64,000 nt of DNA from contig NZ_PREV01000026.1 of the NCBI RefSeq assembly GCF_002959965.1, positions 317,501-381,500 on the forward strand, read 5' to 3'. Shown here one piece after another: positions 24,632 to 36,674 of this stretch. How positions within the stretch are numbered: the stretch's first letter is position 1; every line of letters begins with the position of its first letter. A program made the translations under genes and the position numbers. Under the pieces are notes generated by a model. That model saw nothing but the letters and a program-made list of their open reading frames with translations. It was not told the origin of the DNA and did no database searches. Source of the stretch: Microbulbifer pacificus. Its GTDB lineage: Bacteria > Pseudomonadota > Gammaproteobacteria > Pseudomonadales > Cellvibrionaceae.

Positions 24632-25873
24632 ATGCCCCCGGTAACCCGAGCCTGGCTCAACGAGTTCTACGCGAACGAGTCCCGCCGTGTGCTCGCCACC
24701 CTGATCCGACTGCTCGGCGATTTCGACCTGGCGGAGGAGGCGCTGCACGAAGCCTTTACCGCCGCCCTCACCCAGTGGCCAACCGATGGCGTACCGGAAA
24801 ACCCCCGCGCCTGGCTGGTATCTACCGGACGCTTCAAGGCTATCGACCAGATTCGCCGCAAGGCGCGTTTTAATGTGTCGTATGAAGATATCGCCGAACA
24901 ACTGGAATCAGAGCTGACAACGGAGGAGATAGAAGAGCAGGAAATTGAAGACGACCGCCTGCGGCTGATCTTTACCTGCTGTCATCCAGCCATCGCGCCG
25001 GAGGCGCAGCTGGCCCTGACCCTGCGGGAAGTGTGCGGTCTGACTACAGAAGAAATCGCCAGCGCCTTTCTCACTTCCACACCCACCCTGGCCCAGCGTA
25101 TCGTGCGCGCAAAAGCGAAAATCCGCGATGCGGGAATTCCCTACGAAGTGCCCGGACCGGAACAGTTACCCGAGCGGCTGCAGTCCGTCCTGCACGCGAT
25201 CTACCTGATCTTTAACGAAGGCTATTCGGCGTCCAGTGGCGACCGCCTGCTTCGGCACGATCTGGCAACCGAAGCCATTCGTCTCGCGCGGTTACTGTGC
25301 CAGCTGCTGCCGGAACCGGAAGCCGAAGGCCTGCTGGCATTGCTGCTCCTGCAGGACTCCCGCCGTGCCGCCCGTATTTCCACCGAGGGCGATCTGATCC
25401 TGCTGGAACAGCAGGATCGCGCCCTGTGGGACCAGCAACAGATTCGCGAGGGCATCGGCCTGGTACTGCGCGCATTGGGCAGTCGTCGCTTTGGAAGCTA
25501 CTCCCTGCAAGCGGCCATCGCCGCCGTCCATGCCGAAGCTCCCTCCATGGAGGCAACAGACTGGCCACAGATCGTCGGGCTTTACGACGCTCTGCTCGAA
25601 CGGAATCCATCGCCAGTGGTTGAGCTCAATCGCGCTGTCGCCGTGGCCATGCGCGATGACGCCGAGCAGGGACTGTATCTGATCGACGCCCTGCTTGCCC
25701 GCGGTGCGCTCAGCGACTACCACCTGGCACACGCCGCCCGCGCTGACCTGTGCCGGCGCCTCGGACGTGTGGACGAGGCGCGCGTCGCCTACCAGCGTGC
25801 CTTGGAGTTGACACAACAGGGGCCCGAGCAACGTTACCTTACCCACCGCCTGGCGGAGCTGGACACATATTGA
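24632..25873 (+). CDS. ECF42-type RNA polymerase sigma factor with C-terminal helical extension
   Basis: 413 residues. Sigma region 2 (about 15-75) includes LLGDFDLAEEALHEAFTAAL and ALVSTGR-like RAWLVSTGRFKAIDQIRR; region 4 (about 120-165) includes EVCGLTTEEIASAFLTSTPT. A C-terminal extension of about 230 residues with TPR-like repeats (NEGYSAS, ALLERNPSPVVELNRAVA) is the mark of the ECF42 group. Such factors lie beside DGPF/YCII proteins rather than a membrane anti-sigma factor, and one is encoded 118 bases downstream. Confidence 0.9.
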   Translation: MPPVTRAWLNEFYANESRRVLATLIRLLGDFDLAEEALHEAFTAALTQWPTDGVPENPRAWLVSTGRFKAIDQIRRKARFNVSYEDIAEQLESELTTEEIEEQEIEDDRLRLIFTCCHPAIAPEAQLALTLREVCGLTTEEIASAFLTSTPTLAQRIVRAKAKIRDAGIPYEVPGPEQLPERLQSVLHAIYLIFNEGYSASSGDRLLRHDLATEAIRLARLLCQLLPEPEAEGLLALLLLQDSRRAARISTEGDLILLEQQDRALWDQQQIREGIGLVLRALGSRRFGSYSLQAAIAAVHAEAPSMEATDWPQIVGLYDALLERNPSPVVELNRAVAVAMRDDAEQGLYLIDALLARGALSDYHLAHAARADLCRRLGRVDEARVAYQRALELTQQGPEQRYLTHRLAELDTY

Positions 25874-25991
25874 GCCTGCGATGAAATCAATATTTTGGGG
25901 TGCTCCTGTCGAATTCGAGCACCGCGGTTCGACCAGTGTTAGAACCACCGGCAAACATGCGGAAACCTAAACAGAACACAAGGAGCTTTGT

Positions 25992-26375
25992 ATGAAGTAT
26001 CTGGCACTGGTCTATTACGACGAGAAAGTCATGGAGCGTATGTCCCAACAGGAGTGGGATTCACTGAATCGCGAATGTATGGAGTGTGTGGCCAACCTCA
26101 GCGCCAACGGCCACTTCATTACCGGCAGCCCTTTACTGCCCACCAGTACCGCGACCACAGTGCGCGTGCGGGACAATCGCGTTACCACCACAGATGGCCC
26201 CTTTGCCGAGACCAAGGAACAACTCGCGGGTTTCTACATGCTTGAGGCCCGGGATCTCAACGAGGCCATTGCCCTGGCGGGCAAAATCCCGCCGGCGCGT
26301 TACGGCTCGGTAGAAGTCCGTCCCGCACGTGAGCTACAGGAAGAAGGTAATCAGGCGGGTGGCAATGCAGGCTGA
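25992..26375 (+). CDS. YCII-related (DGPF) domain protein
   Basis: 127 residues with the defining VTTDGPFAETKEQLAGFYMLE motif (in two parts: TTDGPFAETKEQ and LAGFYMLE) in a dimeric ferredoxin-like fold. AAGGAGC lies 8 bases before the ATG (25981-25986). Members are conserved partners of ECF42 sigma factors, probably as targets or modulators; the enzymatic activity, if any, is unknown. The last 15 residues are a low-complexity Glu/Gly tail. Confidence 0.9.
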   Translation: MKYLALVYYDEKVMERMSQQEWDSLNRECMECVANLSANGHFITGSPLLPTSTATTVRVRDNRVTTTDGPFAETKEQLAGFYMLEARDLNEAIALAGKIPPARYGSVEVRPARELQEEGNQAGGNAG

Positions 26376-26421
26376 ATGAGTACGCGCTGCTAACACAGAA
26401 CAGTGACGGTGATTGGCGGCC

Positions 26422-26445
26422 GCGCCGGAGCATGGGCTCCGGCGC
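26422..26445. terminator. Hairpin between convergent YCII and small membrane protein genes
   Basis: GCGCCGGAGC and GCTCCGGCGC make a perfect 10-base-pair stem with a 4-base loop just before the convergent gene end at 26450. Confidence 0.7.
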
Positions 26446-26449
26446 AACA

Positions 26450-26635
26450 CTAAACCCACAGATAGTAGAGCCCGGCCAGACCGCCAATAAAAAAGATAAA
26501 TCCCGAGGCATACCCCGCGGCTGGTCGGTAGTTCCCACTGTGCCAGCGCGGGTTGGCCATCAGAGCACCGACCAGAACGGCCATCCCCAACAGGAAAGAA
26601 GCCAGCAGCTTTCCCAGCAGAATGAGAAAACTCAC
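26450..26635 (-). CDS. Small two-helix membrane protein
   Basis: 61 residues with two hydrophobic helices (LILLGKLLASFLLGMAVLVGA and SGFIFFIGGLAGLYYLW) joined by a short polar loop. The ATG overlaps the lipase stop codon region by four bases, indicating coupled translation. Family unknown; in this position it could be an accessory or protective partner of the lipase. Confidence 0.6.
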   Translation of the reverse strand: MSFLILLGKLLASFLLGMAVLVGALMANPRWHSGNYRPAAGYASGFIFFIGGLAGLYYLWV

Positions 26636-27786
26636 AGATTCCTCAGCGCGTTGCGGGCCTGGCGGTTGGCCTTTTCCATAAGCCTAACCAGTACCATTCT
26701 GATCAGGGAACGGGTAATCGCTTCCCGGCTGGCTTCTACCTTCATACCGAATGCATGCAGTAATTTGCGGATCAGTAACTCGACCCAGAGACTGATGTGC
26801 TCGGCGAGGTGGAGCCCTTTCTCCAGAATAATAGCGAGTTTGTCTGCGACCGTAAGAACGCCCACAAATGTCGTCTGCAACGAATACGCCACGCTCATGA
26901 TGAGCTTTTTCAATACGTAACGCAGCGCCGCCTCTGCCCAGTGCCAGAAAGCGGGGCTGTCTGCACTAACCCAGCTTTTCGATTTGAGCCAGTCTTCCAC
27001 CGCGGACTCAATGAGATACGGTTGATCCGGCACATCCCCCACCTGCTCCCAGGATTTGTTTTTCACGGAGGCAATATATTTCCCCATCTTGTGCGCGGCA
27101 CCCGTTAGCGCAAGTTCTGACGAATGAATAAAGTAACCAGACGAACCGTAGGGAGCCTGCATAAAAGGATACATTGCGAGCATCGGCACCGGATCTGTCT
27201 TGTGGTACACGCGATACATATTCTCCCGCCCAATGGAAACCGTCGTCCGGTTTACGAACCAGTCGGTACCGACACGCGGCGCCCCAAAGGTATATAGGCG
27301 TACCGGGTGCGATGTATTTTTCGATATCCAGTCCGCCGCCAGTGAGGCCACCGCACCGCCAAGGCTATGTCCGATACAATGCACCGGGCCGGCAATATTT
27401 GCTCCTGCGAGAAAATCACGGATATCCGGGAGCATGCTGTTGAATGTGTGGTTAAAACCGATATGGACAGGCAGGCCCGTTTTGGAGATGGTAATACCGA
27501 TGCGTGCGTCGGTTACAAAATCAGCCCTATTATTGGCTTCAGTCGTTCCACGAAATATGAGAAATGCGTGCCCCTGGTAATCACCTCCACCTTGCGCACA
27601 TATCCCGAACCCATCTTTGGCAGCCCGAAGTAACCGACCACCTACCGACGCAGTGAGAACACTGGGTTTGACCTTTTGAGAAAATGCTGAAGCAGACAGG
27701 AAAATCTTCAATGCTACAGGATCATTTTTATTGACCGAGTAAACCCCTTCGGCGAGATCAGCTGAGAGAATTGGCGAAACTTCCAT
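26632..27786 (-). CDS. Class 3 lipase-like alpha/beta hydrolase
   Basis: 384 residues. The nucleophile elbow is CIGHSLGGAVASLAAD, preceded by LIFRGTTEANNRADFVTD and followed by LYTFGAPRVGTDWFVN, the standard Lipase_3 pattern; the catalytic His would be in the FIHSSEL or AAHKMGKY region. There is no signal peptide. The C-terminal 130 residues are amphipathic and helical. It sits between a predicted lipoprotein with a DUF6795-like domain and a small membrane protein; leaderless class 3 lipases in such cassettes are often secreted antibacterial effectors (type VI type), but no secretion gene is present. Confidence 0.85.
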   Translation of the reverse strand: MEVSPILSADLAEGVYSVNKNDPVALKIFLSASAFSQKVKPSVLTASVGGRLLRAAKDGFGICAQGGGDYQGHAFLIFRGTTEANNRADFVTDARIGITISKTGLPVHIGFNHTFNSMLPDIRDFLAGANIAGPVHCIGHSLGGAVASLAADWISKNTSHPVRLYTFGAPRVGTDWFVNRTTVSIGRENMYRVYHKTDPVPMLAMYPFMQAPYGSSGYFIHSSELALTGAAHKMGKYIASVKNKSWEQVGDVPDQPYLIESAVEDWLKSKSWVSADSPAFWHWAEAALRYVLKKLIMSVAYSLQTTFVGVLTVADKLAIILEKGLHLAEHISLWVELLIRKLLHAFGMKVEASREAITRSLIRMVLVRLMEKANRQARNALRNL

Positions 27787-27827
27787 TTAATCACCCTTAA
27801 TTTTAAATAATATTTGATTATTTCCTA

Positions 27828-28364
27828 CTACGCCTTCTTCATCGAGTTCCAACGACAGCGAGTCATAATATTAGGCACACTGGAGTCTCTGCCGTGAACA
27901 ATGACTTCATCATCAGCCATGTCACAAGTTAACCCCACAACAGGATTTTCAATCTCGGAATTCAATTCTGGAGTTAATTTACTGCTATACCAGATCATGT
28001 TTTCATCTGCTTCGCTCGCCACATAAACTGTGGATTTAGCCACAAACTGCGTCATGAAATTCAAGCTCAAGCCCTCTTCATGTACTGGTAATTCAAAGCG
28101 TCCATCCGCATCTGTACTGAACGCTTGCAAAAGTCCCTCTTCATTACCATTCCATGTCAACCGCCGCAATAACCGCGTATTCGCCATCGGCTTCCCATCC
28201 CGCAACAATACACCGCTCAACGGAGAGGCAATTACATACGTTTCTTCTTTTGTTTTGCTCAACATTTCCTTTTCCTTGACTGAAACCATTGCCGCCCCGG
28301 AATCTGCACTACAGTTCCAAATAGATGAAATACCAACCACTAAAAAAAACCATCGAAACAACAA
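27828..28364 (-). CDS. DUF6795-like exported protein
   Basis: About 178 residues from a TTG that follows GGAGG; the open frame reaches 28517 but that start lies in the sucD terminator. The N-terminus reads as a signal (LLFRWFFLVVGISSIWNC) with a possible lipid-accepting Cys although the lipobox is poor. The main domain begins IASPLSGVLLRDGKPMANTRL and continues with FSTDADGRFELPVHEE, which I recognise as DUF6795-like, a beta-sandwich often near type VI or lipase genes. It is 41 bases upstream of the lipase gene and likely cotranscribed. Confidence 0.6.
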   Translation of the reverse strand: MLFRWFFLVVGISSIWNCSADSGAAMVSVKEKEMLSKTKEETYVIASPLSGVLLRDGKPMANTRLLRRLTWNGNEEGLLQAFSTDADGRFELPVHEEGLSLNFMTQFVAKSTVYVASEADENMIWYSSKLTPELNSEIENPVVGLTCDMADDEVIVHGRDSSVPNIMTRCRWNSMKKA

Positions 28365-28519
28365 GCTCGCCTCCAATGGTGAGACCTGATCCAGTGATTC
28401 AAAAGTGCCATTAAAATGAGATTCGGGAAAGTGCACAGTCATAAACAACAGGAAAACTGGCACCAAATAGAACGCACAAGTGAAACCTTCACTTTTTTTG
28501 CCCGAAATTCCAGGCAAAA

Positions 28520-28547
28520 AAAACGGGCCTCAATTGAGGCCCGTTTT
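28520..28547. terminator. Terminator of the sdh-suc operon
   Basis: AAAACGGGCCTCAA and TTGAGGCCCGTTTT form a perfect 28-base palindrome 22 bases beyond the sucD stop codon, with a T-run on the minus strand. Confidence 0.92.
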
Positions 28548-28569
28548 CGAAGTAAATAAGCGGAGGAAA

Positions 28570-29442
28570 TTACCAGCCGGTTACTTCCTTCAGTGCGTCG
28601 CCGATCTGCGCCAGGGAGCGTACGGTTTTGACACCGGCGTCTTCCAGAGCAGCAAATTTCTCGTCAGCGGTGCCTTTACCACCGGAGATGATCGCACCGG
28701 CGTGGCCCATGCGCTTTCCGGGAGGAGCAGTTACACCAGCGATGTAGGAAACCACCGGCTTGGTGACGTTTGCCTTGATGTAAGCAGCCGCTTCTTCTTC
28801 CGCGGAACCGCCGATCTCACCGATCATGACGATCGCTTCGGTCTGCGGGTCGTTCTGGAACATTTCCAGAATGTCGATGAAGTTGGAGCCCGGGATGGGG
28901 TCGCCGCCGATGCCCACACAGGTGGACTGGCCGAAGCCGTAGTCGGTGGTCTGCTTGACCGCTTCATAGGTCAGGGTGCCGGAGCGGGAAACGATGCCCA
29001 CTTTGCCCGGCTTGTGGATGTGACCCGGCATGATGCCGATTTTGCACTCACCGGGAGTGATCACGCCCGGGCAGTTCGGGCCAATCAGGCGCACGCCCAG
29101 CTCGTCGCACTTCACCTTGGCATCCAGCATGTCCATGGTAGGAATGCCTTCGGTGATGCACACGATCAGCTTGATGCCGCCGTTTGCCGCTTCCAGGATG
29201 GAGTCTTTACAGAACGGCGCCGGAACGTAGATTACGGACGCTTCTGCACCGGTGGCTTCAACCGCTTCTTTTACGGTGTCGAAGACCGGCAGGCCCAGGT
29301 GAGTCTGGCCGCCTTTACCCGGAGTTACACCACCAACCATTTTTGTTCCGTACGCAATCGCTTGCTCGGAGTGGAAAGTACCCTGGGAGCCGGTGAAGCC
29401 CTGGCAGATGACTTTGGTGTCTTTGTTAATCAATACGGACAT
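28570..29442 (-). CDS. sucD: Succinate-CoA ligase alpha subunit
   Basis: 290 residues; with SucC it converts succinyl-CoA to succinate with NTP formation. The N-terminal CoA-binding Rossmann part has [19 protein letters not shown], and the phospho-histidine loop is [18 protein letters not shown]. Last gene of the operon, three bases after sucC. Confidence 0.97.
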   Translation of the reverse strand: MSVLINKDTKVICQGFTGSQGTFHSEQAIAYGTKMVGGVTPGKGGQTHLGLPVFDTVKEAVEATGAEASVIYVPAPFCKDSILEAANGGIKLIVCITEGIPTMDMLDAKVKCDELGVRLIGPNCPGVITPGECKIGIMPGHIHKPGKVGIVSRSGTLTYEAVKQTTDYGFGQSTCVGIGGDPIPGSNFIDILEMFQNDPQTEAIVMIGEIGGSAEEEAAAYIKANVTKPVVSYIAGVTAPPGKRMGHAGAIISGGKGTADEKFAALEDAGVKTVRSLAQIGDALKEVTGW

Positions 29443-29444
29443 GA

Positions 29445-30611
29445 TTATTTACCCTCCGCGGCTTTTACTACCTGCTCTGCAGCATCCGTCAGGCTGGTCG
29501 CTGCGATGATGTTCAGGCCGCTTTCGCTCAGTACCTTGGCACCCAGGTCGGCGTTGTTGCCTTCAAGGCGCACAACAACCGGGATTTTAACGCCGACTTC
29601 TTTCACTGCGCCGATCACGCCTTCTGCGATCATGTCGCAGCGAACGATACCGCCGAAGATGTTGATCAGAACTGCCTTCACATTTTCGTCAGACAGGATG
29701 ATTTTGAACGCTTCGATAACGCGCTCTTTGGTCGCGCCGCCGCCAACGTCCAGGAAGTTGGCCGGCTTGCCGCCGTGCAGGTTGACGATGTCCATGGTGC
29801 CCATCGCCAGACCGGCACCGTTCACCATGCAGCCGATGTTGCCATCAAGCGCGACGTAGTTCAGGTCCCACTTGGCAGCGTGTGCTTCACGGGCGTCCTC
29901 CTGAGACGGATCGTGCATTTCACGCAGGTCCGGGTGACGGTACAGCGCGTTGCTGTCGATCACGATCTTGGCATCCAGACAGTGCAGGTTCTTCTCGGGA
30001 GTGATCACCAGCGGGTTGATTTCCAGCAGGGCCAGATCTTTCTCTTTGAACATCTTGGCGAGGCCCAGGAAGATCTTGGTGAACTGCTTGATCTGGTCGC
30101 CTTCGAGGCCCAGTTTGAACGCCAGCTCGCGCGCCTGGTAAGGCTGAGCGCCTACCAGCGGATCGACGATGGCTTTCAGGATTTTTTCCGGAGTCTCTTC
30201 CGCGACTTTCTCGATCTCAACACCGCCTTCGGTGGAGGCCATGAAAACGATGCGACGGGTAGAACGGTCAACAACCGCGCCCAGGTAAAGTTCCTGTTCG
30301 ATATCGGTGCAGCTCTCAACCAGAATACGGGAAACCGGCTGGCCTTTTTCGTCTGTCTGATAAGTTACCAGGTTGTTGCCCAGCCACTTCTTGGCGAATT
30401 CTTCGATTTCAGCCTTGGAGTCCACCAGCTTGACGCCGCCCGCTTTACCGCGGCCACCGGCGTGTACCTGGGCCTTAACAACCCACTTGTTTCCGCCGAT
30501 TTCGTCTGCTGCCGCTGCTGCTGCTGCCGGGGTTTCCGCTGCAATGCCTTTGGAAACCGGCAATCCGTATGCTGCAAACAGTTGTTTGCCCTGATACTCA
30601 TGCAAGTTCAT
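29445..30611 (-). CDS. sucC: Succinate-CoA ligase beta subunit
   Basis: 388 residues with an ATP-grasp domain: [19 protein letters not shown] at the start, [20 protein letters not shown] and a C-terminal CoA-ligase part with [18 protein letters not shown] start at the ATG at 30611, the conserved family N-terminus; a TTG four codons earlier also keeps the frame. sucD follows directly. Confidence 0.96.
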   Translation of the reverse strand: MNLHEYQGKQLFAAYGLPVSKGIAAETPAAAAAAADEIGGNKWVVKAQVHAGGRGKAGGVKLVDSKAEIEEFAKKWLGNNLVTYQTDEKGQPVSRILVESCTDIEQELYLGAVVDRSTRRIVFMASTEGGVEIEKVAEETPEKILKAIVDPLVGAQPYQARELAFKLGLEGDQIKQFTKIFLGLAKMFKEKDLALLEINPLVITPEKNLHCLDAKIVIDSNALYRHPDLREMHDPSQEDAREAHAAKWDLNYVALDGNIGCMVNGAGLAMGTMDIVNLHGGKPANFLDVGGGATKERVIEAFKIILSDENVKAVLINIFGGIVRCDMIAEGVIGAVKEVGVKIPVVVRLEGNNADLGAKVLSESGLNIIAATSLTDAAEQVVKAAEGK

Positions 30612-30722
30612 AGTCAATACCAATTCACATTTGAAATGTGTTTACCAATTGCAGATTGCTCTGCACCTTTAGACAGAACCCCGACACTGCCTCTTTACAA
30701 AATCCGGGTTCTGAAATGAAAC

Positions 30723-30750
30723 CGGGGCGGACATTGCTGTTTCCGCCCCG
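30723..30750 (-). terminator. Intercistronic hairpin between lpd and sucC
   Basis: CGGGGCGGA and TCCGCCCCG pair around a 10-base loop in the 155-base gap. No T-run follows on the minus strand, so partial termination or mRNA stabilisation is more likely than full termination. Confidence 0.6.
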
Positions 30751-30766
30751 ACACGCGAGTCGCTGA

Positions 30767-32230
<1,464 letters not shown>

Positions 32231-32336
32231 TCAACGTATGCGGATTCATATCCGCATTACCGGGATCAGCCCGGTTTTCCCTGAGGCGGTCTTGCTGCCG
32301 CTGATGCCTGCGGGATGCACAGGCTCATAATGTTTC

Positions 32337-32367
32337 GGGCGGCCGTGCGAAACGCACAGGGCCGCCC
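32337..32367 (-). terminator. Intercistronic hairpin between sucB and lpd
   Basis: GGGCGGCC with GGCCGCCC and an inner GTGCG with CGCAC form a strong compound stem just after the sucB stop codon. No long T-run follows, so read-through is expected. Confidence 0.6.
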
Positions 32368-32388
32368 TATCTCCAAGAATCGTACTGC

Positions 32389-33591
32389 TTACACTTCCAG
32401 CAGGATACGCGCCGGATCTTCGATCATTTCCTTGATCGCCACCAGGAAGCCTACCGCTTCCTTGCCGTCGATCAGGCGGTGGTCGTAGGACAGCGCCAGA
32501 TACATCATCGGCAGGATTTCTACCTTGCCGTTAACCGCCATCGGGCGATCCTGGATTTTGTGCATGCCGAGGATGGCGGTTTGCGGCGGGTTCAGAATCG
32601 GCGTGGACAACAGGGAACCGAACACACCACCGTTGGTGATGGTGAAGGTACCGCCGGTCATCTCTTCGATGGACAGCTTGCCGTCGCGGGCGCGCAGGCC
32701 CATGTCGCGGATGTTGTTTTCAATATCCGCCAGGCCCATGTTCTCGGCGCTGCGCAGGATCGGTACCACAAGGCCTTTCGGCGAGGAAACCGCTACACCG
32801 ATGTCCTGGTAGCCGTGGTAGACGATATCGTCGCCATCGATGGACGCGTTCACCGCGGAGTAACGCTTCAGCGCTTCTACCGCTGCTTTTACGAAGAAGC
32901 CCATGAAGCCCAGGCGGGTACCGTTGTGGGTCTTCTCGAACAGGTCTTTGTAGTTCGCGCGCAGGTCCATGATCGGCTTCATGTTCACTTCGTTGAAGGT
33001 CGTGAGCATGGCGGTAGACTGGGAAGCATCGAGAAGACGCTCGGCGATGCGCTTGCGCATACGGGTCATCGGCACACGCTTTTCAACGCGCTCACCCGGG
33101 GCAACCGCCACCTGCGCGGCAGCCGCAACCGGTGCAGCAGCTGCTGCCGGCGCGGAGCCCGCCTTCATCACGTCTTCTTTCAATACGCGACCGCCTTTGC
33201 CACTGCCTTCGACAGAAGCGAGGTCAACACCCTTCTCCGCCGCCATTTTCTTGGCGGAGGGCATCGCGATTTTTTCAGCACTGGCGGCCGGGGCCGGTGC
33301 AGCAGCTTTTTCTTCCGCCGCCGGAGCCGGCGCTGCGGCAGTGGTACCAGCGGCGCCTTCGGTCAGAATCGCAATCACTTCATTGGAGAGGATGGTCTCA
33401 CCCTCGCCCTTGACGATTTCACTGAGGACGCCGTCCGCCGGCGCAACAACTTCCAGCACCACTTTGTCGGTTTCAATATCCACGATCAGTTCATCGCGGG
33501 ACACAGCTTCGCCAGCTTGTTTGTGCCAGGTGGCAACGGTGCCATCCTGAACGGACTCGGGGAAGGTTGGCGCTTTAATCTCGATGGTCAT
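32389..33591 (-). CDS. sucB: Dihydrolipoyllysine succinyltransferase (E2 of 2-oxoglutarate dehydrogenase)
   Basis: 400 residues. Lipoyl domain (1-80) with [12 protein letters not shown] carrying the modified Lys; Ala/Pro/Glu-rich hinge; peripheral subunit-binding domain (about 105-145) with [15 protein letters not shown]; catalytic domain with [16 protein letters not shown]. Forms the cubic core of the complex with SucA and Lpd. Confidence 0.97.
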   Translation of the reverse strand: MTIEIKAPTFPESVQDGTVATWHKQAGEAVSRDELIVDIETDKVVLEVVAPADGVLSEIVKGEGETILSNEVIAILTEGAAGTTAAAPAPAAEEKAAAPAPAASAEKIAMPSAKKMAAEKGVDLASVEGSGKGGRVLKEDVMKAGSAPAAAAAPVAAAAQVAVAPGERVEKRVPMTRMRKRIAERLLDASQSTAMLTTFNEVNMKPIMDLRANYKDLFEKTHNGTRLGFMGFFVKAAVEALKRYSAVNASIDGDDIVYHGYQDIGVAVSSPKGLVVPILRSAENMGLADIENNIRDMGLRARDGKLSIEEMTGGTFTITNGGVFGSLLSTPILNPPQTAILGMHKIQDRPMAVNGKVEILPMMYLALSYDHRLIDGKEAVGFLVAIKEMIEDPARILLEV

Positions 33592-33677
33592 TGGTCCTGT
33601 TTCCTGAGATTTTCTTGGATGGCCGGAAAAACGTTTTCCATTTTTCGCGGCCCCCTGCTCTTCGTTGTACTGCTGCC

Positions 33678-36503
33678 TTAGTTGACAGTCAGCGCCTCAT
33701 TGATGAACGTGTTCTGTTCTTCCAAGTGCGTGGACATATAGCCCGCTGCCGGTGCAGCAGATGCCGCGCGACCGACGTATTCCAGTTCCAGAGTCGGGTG
33801 CGCCTCTTTCAGGAGACGGCGCAGATGGTGCTGACTGGAGTACCAGGCGCCCTGGTTCATCGGTTCTTCCTGACACCAGGCCACACTCTGGAGGTTCTTG
33901 AATGCGGAAACCGCGGCCAGGAATTCGTCGTCCGGGAATGGGTACAACTGCTCGATACGAACGAATGCCACGTCCTCCTGTTCGCGCTCAATACGCGCTT
34001 CCAGCAGATGGTAGTAAACCTTGCCGGAACACAGGATCAGTCGCTTCACCTTGGCGGGATCGACGCCCTGATCTTGAATAACGTTGTGGAATTTGCCGTT
34101 GGCCAGCTCGTCCAGGGTGGAGGTCGCAAGCTTGTGACGCAGGATCCACTTCGGGCTCATGATCACCAGCGGGCGACGCATCGGGCGGATCGCCTGGCGA
34201 CGCAGCAGATGGAAGATCTGTGCCGGGGTAGTAGCGTTACATACCTGGATATTGTGTTCTGCACACAGCTGCATGAAGCGTTCGAGGCGCGCAGAGGAGT
34301 GCTCCGGGCCCTGGCCTTCGTAGCCGTGCGGCAGCAACATCACCAGGCCGCACATACGGCCCCACTTGTGCTCACCGGAAGTGATGAACTGGTCGATGAC
34401 GACCTGGGCGCCGTTGGCGAAGTCACCGAACTGGGCTTCCCACACCACCAGGGATTTCGGGGTGGTGGTGGCATAACCGTATTCGAAGGCCAGTACCGCT
34501 TCTTCAGACAGCAGCGAATCGTACATATCGAAACGCGGCTGCCCCTCGTACATGTGCTTCAGCGGAATGTAAGTCTGGCCATCTTTCTGGCTGTGCAGTA
34601 CCGCGTGGCGGTGAGAGAAGGTACCGCGACCCACGTCTTCACCGGTGAAGCGGATCATGTAGCCCTGCTCCAGCAATGTGCCGTAGGCGAGGGTTTCCGC
34701 CATGCCCCAGTTCAGTTCCAGACCACCGCCGGCCATCTTGCGACGGTCTTCGTAAATCTTGGCCACCTGGCGCTGCATCACGATGCCGTCCGGCACGGTG
34801 GTCATACGGTTGGCCACGTCTTTCAGCTTGGTCAGCGGGAAACTGGTGTCACCTTCCGCGGTCCACTCGTGGTTCAGGTACGGAGACCAGTCCACGAACA
34901 TGGAGGAGTCCGGCTCTTTTACCAGACCGGTGGCCACATCTTCGCCACGATCCAGTTTCTCACGGTAATCATTGGCCAGTGCGTCCGCTGCATCTTTGCT
35001 CAGCACACCTTCCGCTACCAGCTTCTCCGCGTACAGGGTACGGGTGGTCTTCTGCTTGCGAATGGCCTGGTACATCAGCGGCTGAGTACCGGAGGGATCG
35101 TCGGTCTCATTGTGGCCGCGACGGCGGTAACACACGAGGTCGATGACGATGTCTTTCTTGAATTCGTAGCGATAGTCGACCGCCAGCAGGCCAGCCAGCA
35201 CCACGGCTTCCGGATCGTCACCGTTTACGTGCAGTACCGGAGCGTCGATCATCTTCGCCACATCGGTACAGTACTCGGTGGAGCGGGCGTCTTCGCGCTT
35301 GCTGGTGGTAAAGCCCACCTGGTTGTTCAGCACCAGGTGAATACTGCCGCCGGTGTAGTAACCACGGGTCTGGGACATCTGCAGGGTTTCCTGCACCACG
35401 CCCTGGCCGGCAAAGGCCGCATCGCCGTGGATGTTGATCGGCATCACCTTCTCACCGGTGGCATCACCGCGGCGATCCTGGCGCGCACGCACGGAGCCAA
35501 CCACTACCGGGGCACAGATTTCCAGGTGCGAGGGGTTGAAGGCCAGCGCCAAATGCACTTCGCCACCGGGGGTCATCACGTTGGAGGAGAAGCCCTGGTG
35601 GTACTTGACATCACCGGAGGTATCGAGGGTCTTCTTGCCTTCGAACTCCTCGAACAGGTCCGCCGGGTTTTTCCCCAGAATGTTGACCAGGGTGTTCAGG
35701 CGACCGCGGTGGGCCATACCGATCACCACTTCCTTCACCCCGTAGGTGCCGGAACGGCGAATCAGTGCATCCATCAGCGGGATCAGGCTCTCACCACCTT
35801 CCACACCAAAACGCTTGGTACCCGGGTATTTGGAGTCCAGGTGACGCTCCAGGCCTTCGGCCGCGGACAGGCGCTGCAGAATCTCTACGCGGATGTCGTT
35901 GCCGAAGCTGGGCTTGGACAGACTGCGCTCAAGGCGCTGCTGGAACCACTGCTGCTCGTCGAGATTCGACAGGTGCATGATTTCCGCGCCCAGGGTACCG
36001 CAGTAGGTCTTTTCCAGTCCGTGCACAATTTCGCGCAGAGTGGCTTCACCATTACCGAAGAACAGGTCACCGGTCTGGAACGTGGTATCGAAGTCGCCTT
36101 CGGTGAGTCCGTGGTAATTCAGTTGCAGATCCGGCACCTGCTCACGTGCCATCAAGCCCAGTGGATCGAGAGTGGCCTTCTTGTGGCCGCGGTGACGGTA
36201 GGAATTGATCAGCTGCAGAACTTTGATCTGCTTGCGCTCGTGCTCGACATTGATAGAGCCGGCGCCGGGAGCGGATAGCGGGCGGGTACGGTTTTTCGCC
36301 AGCAGTTCAAAATGCTGACGAATGGCAGCATGTGAGACATCACCGCCATTGACCCGCGGCAGGCTGTCAAAGTAATTGCGCCATTCTTCCGGTACACCAC
36401 TGGGGTCGTGCAGATAGGTCTCGTAGAGGTCTTCCACGTATCCGGCGTTACCACCGGAGATGTGCGAAGTCCGCCAGAGCTCCTCCATAGTGCTTTCGTG
36501 CAT
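33678..36503 (-). CDS. sucA: 2-oxoglutarate dehydrogenase E1
   Basis: 941 residues; thiamine-diphosphate enzyme. N-terminal helix [20 protein letters not shown] and [13 protein letters not shown], then core motifs [44 protein letters not shown] and [14 protein letters not shown]. Family length is normal. It is 170 bases after sdhB and 86 before sucB. Confidence 0.97.
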   Translation of the reverse strand: MHESTMEELWRTSHISGGNAGYVEDLYETYLHDPSGVPEEWRNYFDSLPRVNGGDVSHAAIRQHFELLAKNRTRPLSAPGAGSINVEHERKQIKVLQLINSYRHRGHKKATLDPLGLMAREQVPDLQLNYHGLTEGDFDTTFQTGDLFFGNGEATLREIVHGLEKTYCGTLGAEIMHLSNLDEQQWFQQRLERSLSKPSFGNDIRVEILQRLSAAEGLERHLDSKYPGTKRFGVEGGESLIPLMDALIRRSGTYGVKEVVIGMAHRGRLNTLVNILGKNPADLFEEFEGKKTLDTSGDVKYHQGFSSNVMTPGGEVHLALAFNPSHLEICAPVVVGSVRARQDRRGDATGEKVMPINIHGDAAFAGQGVVQETLQMSQTRGYYTGGSIHLVLNNQVGFTTSKREDARSTEYCTDVAKMIDAPVLHVNGDDPEAVVLAGLLAVDYRYEFKKDIVIDLVCYRRRGHNETDDPSGTQPLMYQAIRKQKTTRTLYAEKLVAEGVLSKDAADALANDYREKLDRGEDVATGLVKEPDSSMFVDWSPYLNHEWTAEGDTSFPLTKLKDVANRMTTVPDGIVMQRQVAKIYEDRRKMAGGGLELNWGMAETLAYGTLLEQGYMIRFTGEDVGRGTFSHRHAVLHSQKDGQTYIPLKHMYEGQPRFDMYDSLLSEEAVLAFEYGYATTTPKSLVVWEAQFGDFANGAQVVIDQFITSGEHKWGRMCGLVMLLPHGYEGQGPEHSSARLERFMQLCAEHNIQVCNATTPAQIFHLLRRQAIRPMRRPLVIMSPKWILRHKLATSTLDELANGKFHNVIQDQGVDPAKVKRLILCSGKVYYHLLEARIEREQEDVAFVRIEQLYPFPDDEFLAAVSAFKNLQSVAWCQEEPMNQGAWYSSQHHLRRLLKEAHPTLELEYVGRAASAAPAAGYMSTHLEEQNTFINEALTVN

Positions 36504-36574
36504 TAATGCCTACCTCAATTGACGACGCGCACCCTTGAATTTCGCGCCGCTCTTTCCTGTCTTTTCACTCACAA

Positions 36575-36605
36575 AAGGGGAGGTGCTGAAAAGACACCTC
36601 CCCTT
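36575..36605 (-). terminator. Intercistronic hairpin between sdhB and sucA
   Basis: AAGGGGAGGTG and CACCTCCCCTT form an 11-base-pair stem with a 9-base loop in the 171-base gap. It may attenuate transcription between the sdh and suc halves of the operon. Confidence 0.65.
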
Positions 36606-36674
36606 CTTCGTATAGGCCTGACACCTGCGCTGTTGTCGGCCTAATTGTGATTATTTTTGGTGGGGTAACCCACG

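Noticed and set aside
25900..25960. GGTTCGA motif suggesting a tRNA T-arm
   Set aside because: No acceptor, D or anticodon stems can be drawn around it; the same holds for the motifs near 15650 and 61415.
28365..28517. N-terminal extension of the DUF6795-like protein
   Set aside because: Its TTG start reaches into the sucD terminator; the TTG at 28364 has GGAGG and a signal-like sequence.
33591..36278. An 895-codon plus-strand open frame
   Set aside because: Shadow of sucA; no start signal or domain.
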